Shown here piece by piece: positions 53,608 to 58,282 of a DNA stretch of 58,282 nt. The notes beneath the pieces are model-generated. The model had not been told where the DNA came from, did not search any database, and saw only the letters and a program-made list of their open reading frames with translations. This stretch comes from Acidobacteriaceae bacterium (GTDB lineage Bacteria; Acidobacteriota; Terriglobia; Terriglobales; Acidobacteriaceae). The position numbers were made by a program, and so were the translations under genes. Numbering within the stretch: the first letter of the stretch is position 1; every line of letters starts with the position of its first letter. The DNA is taken from NCBI GenBank assembly GCA_030041515.1, contig JASHNS010000060.1, positions 1 through 58,282 of the forward strand, written 5' to 3'.

Positions 53608-54699
53608 TTAGCGGTTGCGCGCGCCGGGCGGAATACCACCTTCGAGTTCCAGCAACTTCTTCTTTCGTGCGACGCCCCAGCGATAGCCGGTAAGGGAGCC
53701 GTTGCTGCCGATGATGCGATGGCAGGGGATGACGACGGCCACGGGATTGGCGGAGCAGGCTCCGGCGACGGCACGAACCCCCTTCGGATTTCCGAGGGAT
53801 TGGGCGAGCTGGGCGTAGCTTCGGGTTTGGCCACGCGGGATGCGGCGCAGCGCTTCCCAGACCCGCATCTGGAATGCCGTGGCGCGCAGATCGAGGGGAA
53901 GATCGAGCGCGGCGGGGTGCGGGTTGAACTGCGCCAGCACCTGGCGGAGCATGGGGCGGAGTTGCGGGCTGGGCTGGATTGCGGCGTGAGAAAACTGGGC
54001 GCGAAGCTGGGCGACGAGTTCCCTGTCGGAGTCGCCAAGGATGACGGAACAGAGGCCGCGCTCGGTGGCGGCGACGAGCAGGCGGCCGAGCGGACAGGCG
54101 GCGGCAGCATAACCAATACGGACACCGCGGCCTCCGGCGCGAAACTGGCCTGGCGCCATGCCGAGTTGCGAGCCTTCATAGGCGCGGCCGGGGCCGGAAT
54201 AGCCGGCTTCGTAGATGGCATCCGTGACTCGAGTGGAACCTGCGGACAATTCGCGTCGGAAGGAAGCAGCGCGCCGCTGACGCTGGTACTGCGCGGGCGT
54301 GACGCCGAGAACACGCTGGAAGGTGCGCTGCACGGTGAAGGGAGAAACGGAGGATCCGGCGAGGCGGGCGAGCTCGGCAAGTTTCACGGGACGGTCGAGA
54401 CGGAGCGCGGGAGTGAGATTTTCGATCAGAGCGGCATCCGAGTGGCGGTCGAGCGGCCGGCAGCGGCGGCAGGGACGGAATCCGGCGCGTAGAGCGGCTT
54501 TGGAAGTCGGGAAGAAGCGCACGTTGGCGCGGTCCGGGCGGCGGCTGGGACAGGTGGGGCGGCAGAAAATGCCGGTGGTCACGACCGCATAGACGAGAGC
54601 GGCGGAAGGATCGCGAGACTGGACAGCGATCCAGGCCTGATCGGGATTCAAGGGGCTGACGGAATTCAGCTCGCGGGTGGGCATAACGGCTGTGCTCAT
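53608..54699 (-). CDS. ada: Ada-type DNA methylphosphotriester/O6-alkylguanine repair protein
   Basis: Suicidal repair of alkylated DNA plus transcription activation; 363 residues. The N-terminal Ada_Zn_binding domain has Cys46, Cys50, Cys77 and Cys80 (FCRPTCPSR, PCRRC). The AraC helix-turn-helix lies near 105-190 (LAGSSVSPFTVQRTFQRVLG), and the C-terminal Ogt domain has active-site Cys326 in VIPCHRIIG. It is therefore the full three-part Ada. GAGG lies 10 nt before the ATG. It is upstream of the HD-GYP gene on the same strand. Confidence 0.94.
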   Translation of the reverse strand: MSTAVMPTRELNSVSPLNPDQAWIAVQSRDPSAALVYAVVTTGIFCRPTCPSRRPDRANVRFFPTSKAALRAGFRPCRRCRPLDRHSDAALIENLTPALRLDRPVKLAELARLAGSSVSPFTVQRTFQRVLGVTPAQYQRQRRAASFRRELSAGSTRVTDAIYEAGYSGPGRAYEGSQLGMAPGQFRAGGRGVRIGYAAAACPLGRLLVAATERGLCSVILGDSDRELVAQLRAQFSHAAIQPSPQLRPMLRQVLAQFNPHPAALDLPLDLRATAFQMRVWEALRRIPRGQTRSYAQLAQSLGNPKGVRAVAGACSANPVAVVIPCHRIIGSNGSLTGYRWGVARKKKLLELEGGIPPGARNR

Positions 54700-54839
54700 A
54701 TTAATCGCGCCTCTACCGCCAAGGATCACAAATTGGACGTGGCGGCGCACTCCGCAACTTGCGGGCAAATTCCGGAGCGGGATACGGCATCCAGGGAAGG
54801 AGGACCACATCGAAAGCGGGCACCGAAAGGAGATATGCG

Positions 54840-55016
54840 ATGAAGGAGAGAAAGAAGCAGTCACCGAGTAAGAATCAGCAGGCCGAGAAAATCGGCGGAC
54901 GCGAGTTCGGCAACGTGATTGAGCCGATGCAGGCGCAGATGGCCAGCGGAAATCAGGGACTGGCGGCGGAGCCGGAGAAATCGAAGAAGAAGCCGGCGAG
55001 GAAGAAGGCGGCTTAA
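54840..55016 (+). CDS. Small basic hypothetical protein
   Basis: A 58-residue, very hydrophilic protein rich in Lys, Gln and Glu (KERKKQSPSKNQQ, ending EKSKKKPARKKAA). An excellent AGGAG lies 7 nt before the ATG, which supports translation. It could be a DNA- or RNA-binding chromatin-like peptide; no family is recognised. It is divergent from ada with a 140-nt gap. Confidence 0.6.
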   Translation: MKERKKQSPSKNQQAEKIGGREFGNVIEPMQAQMASGNQGLAAEPEKSKKKPARKKAA

Positions 55017-55206
55017 GCAAGCTGGAGTTCCGATACAGATCTGCTGGTATGCGTAGTGGTGCTGCACGGCGGTCTATGGCCGCCGTGGCACAAAATCCCG
55101 GGGTATCGCCAACCTACTCTGGAAAGAAGTCCCTCCTGACCAGTCTCTTCGCTCATAGCAGTATCAGCAGGCGGAGGCGCGCCGAGGCACGCGAATGACC
55201 TAGAGT

Positions 55207-55335
55207 CTACCAGCGCCACCAGCCGGGCGGAAAGAGGGCACGGTGGTCGGCGCGAAGCAGCGTGAAGATCAGGATGATGGCGGCGACGAGCAGGATGCCG
55301 ATGGCCTGCTGGCGGCGGAGCCGGCTGGCGGGCAC
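55207..55335 (-). CDS. 42-residue membrane peptide downstream of TonB
   Basis: A short ORF with one TM helix (QAIGILLVAAIILIFTLLRA) and an aromatic end (LFPPGWWRW). It begins with GTG at 55335, 4 nt after the TonB stop; GGAGG inside the TonB gene lies 10 nt before it. The amphipathic, Arg-flanked helix suggests a small inner-membrane subunit, perhaps a TonB-complex partner. Function unknown. Confidence 0.6.
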   Translation of the reverse strand: MPASRLRRQQAIGILLVAAIILIFTLLRADHRALFPPGWWRW

Positions 55336-55338
55336 GGC

Positions 55339-56481
55339 TTAATTGCCTCCGGGCTGCTCGTTGTAGATGAACTCGAAGCGCAGCTTCAGGAATGGCCCTT
55401 TGAAGGCTTTCGGCAGCGGGGGAAACGGCGATGCGCCGATGATGCCGGCCCAGGCGGCACGATCCAGGGGGACGTCGCCAGAGGGACCGACGAGGTGCAT
55501 GTCGGTGACATTGCCGTTGGGCAGGATTACGAATTCGATGTAGGTCTGGCCCTGTTTATTGAAGGGCGGACGAGCCTCTTCAGGAATGATGGGGTACCAG
55601 GCGCGCTCGGTGTCGTAGACGACGCGCTCAATGTAGGGGCCAAAGTCCACGCCCATGGTGTCGCTGAGGATGTCGACTGCGCCGCTGATGCCCTGATGCT
55701 GGGAAGGAGCGTTCTGGCCGTTGTCGCCACCGAGATCGCCCTCCATGGCCTGGCGCATGGCGTTCTGCAACTGCTGGTTCGGATTGGATGGGCCGGAGCG
55801 GAAGTTCGGCACGGGCGCCTGGGGCGGTGCGGTCAGGCGCGCCTGATTATTCTGAGGCAGCGGCTGCGCAGGCGGCGTGGGCCGCTGCGCCTGCTGGGGA
55901 GCGGGCTGGGTGTGTTGTTGCGCGGGGGGCGCCGGGCGCGGAGCGGGCGGAGCAGCAAGCTTCGGCGGCCCGGCGCGGCGCATGGCTTCCAGCTCCTGCA
56001 GCGTCTTCTGGTCGATCGTGGGGTGGGGCGTCTCGGCGACGTGGTTCTGGTTGGAAATGACCGGCGTGGGCTTCGGTTTGAGGATGTTCTGCAAATCCTT
56101 TGGCGTGGCGAGGTAGGTCAGCTGTTTCGGCTGCTTCTCCATTTGCTCGACTGGGTTGATAACGCGGACCCGCTGTGTGAAGAGATGATGTTTGGAGCCG
56201 TAGAAGAGGAACCAGATCAGCAACAGGTGGACGATGAGCGCGATCCAGAGCTTCTCGCGAAGGCTGGCCCAGTTACGGCTATCCTCGATCTCCTCGATAA
56301 CGTGGAGCAGATCGGTATGATCGAGGCCCTGATATCGGCTGTAGCGCAGCGCGGGCAGCGGATGAGAGCCGTTGGAGGGGATGGGTATGTCAGTCGAGGA
56401 GGGCGGAACTTCACTGAGAACTGGAGTTTCCGAATCCGGCTGCTCCAGGGGGCGCTCAGTTGGGGTTAAGCGAATCGGCAT
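55339..56481 (-). CDS. TonB-like energy transducer
   Basis: Inner-membrane protein of 380 residues that spans the periplasm to energise outer-membrane receptors. A long cytoplasmic N-terminus (about 1-78) precedes one TM helix (LWIALIVHLLLIWFLFYG). A Pro/Ala/Gln-rich region (about 170-230) follows, and then a TonB/TolA C-terminal domain (PFNKQGQTYIEFVILPNGNVTD, AFKGPFLKLRFEFIY). The long N-terminus before the TM is unusual for TonB. The ExbB/ExbD genes lie about 34 kb away; whether they pair is unknown. Confidence 0.82.
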   Translation of the reverse strand: MPIRLTPTERPLEQPDSETPVLSEVPPSSTDIPIPSNGSHPLPALRYSRYQGLDHTDLLHVIEEIEDSRNWASLREKLWIALIVHLLLIWFLFYGSKHHLFTQRVRVINPVEQMEKQPKQLTYLATPKDLQNILKPKPTPVISNQNHVAETPHPTIDQKTLQELEAMRRAGPPKLAAPPAPRPAPPAQQHTQPAPQQAQRPTPPAQPLPQNNQARLTAPPQAPVPNFRSGPSNPNQQLQNAMRQAMEGDLGGDNGQNAPSQHQGISGAVDILSDTMGVDFGPYIERVVYDTERAWYPIIPEEARPPFNKQGQTYIEFVILPNGNVTDMHLVGPSGDVPLDRAAWAGIIGASPFPPLPKAFKGPFLKLRFEFIYNEQPGGN

Positions 56482-56590
56482 TCCGGGTGACTGATGTCCT
56501 GCGCGGCTTCAAAAACGGGAACGCCACGAGAGCTTTCCCCCATTTTCTCATCAAATCGTGGGTTGCACCGTAATTTGTACAATCGAAAAG

Positions 56591-57145
56591 GTGACGAAAG
56601 ATCGCAACGCGGAGCGAACAGCGAGAGAAGACGAGAGAGCGCCTGCGCATACGCCGCTGACCGCCGCGGTGATTACGGTGAGCGACTCGTGCGCGCAGGG
56701 GCTGCGCAACGACACGTCCGGCGAGGCGGTGCAGAACGAACTCAGGAGCCGCGGTTTTGACGTGGTGCGCCGTTCGACGGTGGCGGACGATTTGCGGGAA
56801 ATCGAGGATTTGCTGCGGCATGCGGCGCGTGAAGCGCGACTAGTGGTGACGACGGGGGGGACCGGGATCAGTGCGCGCGATGTGACGCCGGAAGCCACGC
56901 TGGCGGTCTGCGACCGCGTTCTGGAAGGGGTGGGGGAGCTGATGCGCAGCGAAGGCCGGCGCGAGACTCCCCTGGCCGTGCTCAGCCGAGCCATCTGCGG
57001 GACACGCGGAACCTCGGTGATTCTGAACGTGCCAGGCAGCCCGGCGGGTGCGGTGAGTTCTCTGCGAGCGGCGTTGCCGGTGCTGCCGCATGTTTTGGAT
57101 TTGCTGAGCGGGAAGACTGAGCATGAACCACGGGAAAACCAATGA
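56591..57145 (+). CDS. mog: Molybdopterin adenylyltransferase/MoaB-like (MogA)
   Basis: Adenylylates molybdopterin before molybdenum insertion; 184 residues from a GTG. The MoCF_biosynth motifs are AAVITVSDSCAQGLRNDTSG, TTGGTGISARDVTPEAT and LNVPGSPAGAVSSLRAALPVLPH. No other molybdenum-cofactor gene is in the window. TACAAT ends 7 nt before the GTG and there is no spaced Shine-Dalgarno, so a leaderless message is possible; a GTG at 56558 is an alternative. Confidence 0.9.
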   Translation: MTKDRNAERTAREDERAPAHTPLTAAVITVSDSCAQGLRNDTSGEAVQNELRSRGFDVVRRSTVADDLREIEDLLRHAAREARLVVTTGGTGISARDVTPEATLAVCDRVLEGVGELMRSEGRRETPLAVLSRAICGTRGTSVILNVPGSPAGAVSSLRAALPVLPHVLDLLSGKTEHEPRENQ

Positions 57146-57250
57146 TCAGTGATCCGGCGGCAGGGTGGAGGAACGTCGCTTTCCTCGTTGCCCAGACATT
57201 CAGGCGGCAGGGGCGAAAATGACGAGCGCCGGGCGAAAGGTTGAACGAAG

Positions 57251-57877
57251 CTGAAAAAAATCATCCAGAAGTATCTGCAGTTCGTCCAGCACCTGCTGAA
57301 GCCACTGGGCCCGTGGGGCATTCTGGTGGCATCGTTCGTGGATTCCGCTTCGATTCCTTTGCCGATCGACATCATGGTGGCGGGCTGGGCATGGATCGAT
57401 AAGCGGCACTTCTACATTTATGCGCTGCTGGCGGCTGCCGGATCTGCGCTGGGGGGGCTGATACCCTTTTTTCTCGGACGTGCGGGCGGAGAGTTATTCC
57501 TGCTGCGGTACGTGAATCGGGCGCGCTTTGAGGCGCTGCGGGACCGGTTCGAAAAGCAGGAATTCCTGGCGGTGATGGTGCCGTCGCTGCTGCCGCCGCC
57601 GGCCACGTGGAAACTGTTCGTCTTTGGGGCCGGAGTCTTCGAGATGCGGACGGTGAACTTCCTGCTGGCGGTCTTTGTTGGGAGGATGATCCGGTTCGGC
57701 GTGGAAACGACCCTGACGGTGATCTATGGGCCGCAGATTGTGAACGCGCTGGGAGACTTCACGAAGCAGCACTTCGCGCTGGCTATGGTGTTGCTGGCGC
57801 TGCTGTTCCTGGTCCTCGGATGGTGGGTATGGAGGAAGCTGAGAGGGAAGGGACCGGGAAAAGCGGAGCCAGCATGA
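57251..57877 (+). CDS. DedA/SNARE-associated-like membrane protein
   Basis: Inner-membrane protein of about 208 residues of the DedA/YqaA kind. Re-entrant and TM segments include ASFVDSASIPLPIDIMVAG, YIYALLAAAGSALGGLIPFFLG and ALAMVLLALLFLVLGWWVW. The sequence continues back from the GTG at 57326 in good family-like form (KKIIQKYLQFVQHLLKPLG) to a CTG at 57251 with AAAGG 10 nt upstream; an in-frame stop lies at 57242. Members may flip lipids (undecaprenyl-phosphate or phospholipids). Confidence 0.78.
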   Translation: MKKIIQKYLQFVQHLLKPLGPWGILVASFVDSASIPLPIDIMVAGWAWIDKRHFYIYALLAAAGSALGGLIPFFLGRAGGELFLLRYVNRARFEALRDRFEKQEFLAVMVPSLLPPPATWKLFVFGAGVFEMRTVNFLLAVFVGRMIRFGVETTLTVIYGPQIVNALGDFTKQHFALAMVLLALLFLVLGWWVWRKLRGKGPGKAEPA

Positions 57878-57953
57878 AGCAGAGCCCAGACCACGGCAAG
57901 CGAAGGGCGCCCTGGGAAGCGGGACAGCTGCTTTCCGGGGCGATTCCACGCGA

Positions 57954-58226
57954 TCAGGCAGCGCGATCGCGGTCCAGTTCCGATTCGATCTCCTGAGATA
58001 GTTTCCTGTTCACCCGCGCGGCGTCGATCCAGAAGGGCGCGTGAACGCAGCCGACTTCGAGTAGTTCCGTTTCAGGATCGTATTTCCACTGAATCCTGAC
58101 CCCATCCTTCTCCGCTTCTCCCGCGGGGAGGATCACTGCAATGCCGTTTTGTCGTGCCTTCCTGCGCAGACGCCGAAAAATTGCGCTTGTGACTCCCCGA
58201 AATGTCAAACCGAAACCAGACCGCAT
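57954..58226 (-). CDS. Conserved-looking hypothetical protein
   Basis: A 90-residue protein with an excellent ribosome-binding site (AGGAGGAG, 6 nt before the ATG). A basic N-terminus (FRRLRRKARQNGIAVIL) precedes a beta-rich part (GVRIQWKYDPETELLEVGCVHAPFWI) and an acidic helix (NRKLSQEIESELDRD). No family recognised. It is convergent with the DedA-like gene. Confidence 0.65.
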   Translation of the reverse strand: MRSGFGLTFRGVTSAIFRRLRRKARQNGIAVILPAGEAEKDGVRIQWKYDPETELLEVGCVHAPFWIDAARVNRKLSQEIESELDRDRAA

Positions 58227-58282
58227 TCAATACTCCTCCTGAGTGATGCAACGGCCATCCGAAAAGAGGTCAGGGAAGTCTG

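Noticed and set aside
1-58282. CRISPR arrays, integrases, transposases, phage genes
   Set aside because: Looked for direct-repeat/spacer arrays and mobile-element proteins on both strands; none seen. The tRNA genes show no adjacent integrase or duplicated ends.

Overview
The window looks like chromosomal DNA from a GC-rich, LPS-bearing member of the Acidobacteriota, probably an Acidobacteriaceae/Terriglobales relative. This rests on an ADOP-type orphan ABC permease, a CRTAC1/ASPIC repeat protein, lpxD, several RND pumps, a YXWGXW lipoprotein and dense intergenic hairpins. No phage, plasmid, insertion sequence or CRISPR signature was seen. Taxonomy is inferred from family content, not from a marker search.

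Layout. 1-5.8 kb: a minus-strand tripartite RND efflux operon (adaptor, pump, TolC-type channel cut by the window edge). 6-8.8 kb: a small membrane protein, lpxD, a REC-PAS regulator and a lipoprotein, then 0.7 kb of intergenic DNA packed with perfect inverted repeats. 9.5-19.1 kb: ADOP permease, GH35 beta-galactosidase, a large GH38-type glycosidase and a secreted TIG-domain protein. 19.3-25 kb: a DrrAB-like ABC exporter split by a G-rich heptad repeat, an ExbB/ExbD proton channel, DUF1697, a GT39 glycosyltransferase and DUF3467. 25-33.8 kb: a second RND operon of about seven tightly coupled genes (TolC, adaptor, pump, DUF2892, CPVC protein, methyltransferase, OsmC) directly downstream of an ECF sigma factor that carries its own zinc-finger anti-sigma-like tail. 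33.9-42.7 kb: CRTAC1 protein, tRNA-Leu, TlpA/rhodanese pair, GGDEF-EAL protein, and a permease-aminotransferase-ROK kinase operon. 43-48.2 kb: tRNA-Ser, MATE exporter, a small membrane protein, then a siroheme sulfite/nitrite reductase operon with two siroheme biosynthesis genes. 48.3-58.3 kb: YXWGXW lipoprotein, thrS, a double HD-GYP protein, Ada, TonB with a 42-residue partner, a molybdopterin protein and a DedA-like membrane protein.

The most striking element is upstream of the reductase operon. A promoter with good spacing (TTGACC-N17-TAATAT) appears to start transcription at the ATG of a 22-codon ORF with seven Cys codons, five of them within a six-codon stretch. It is followed by an intrinsic-terminator hairpin with a U-rich tail. 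The last codons of the ORF can pair with a segment that includes the terminator's 5' arm, giving a mutually exclusive antiterminator. This is the architecture expected of a cysteine-sensing transcription attenuator, here controlling sulfite reductase and siroheme genes. It is comparable in concept to the poly-cysteine leader ORFs described in mycobacteria, and I know of no description from Acidobacteriota.

Other recurring themes are four-base ATGA stop/start overlaps across most operon junctions, several genes with no Shine-Dalgarno but a TAnnnT hexamer 6-8 nt before the start (possible leaderless mRNAs), and two genes whose best start appears to be CTG.
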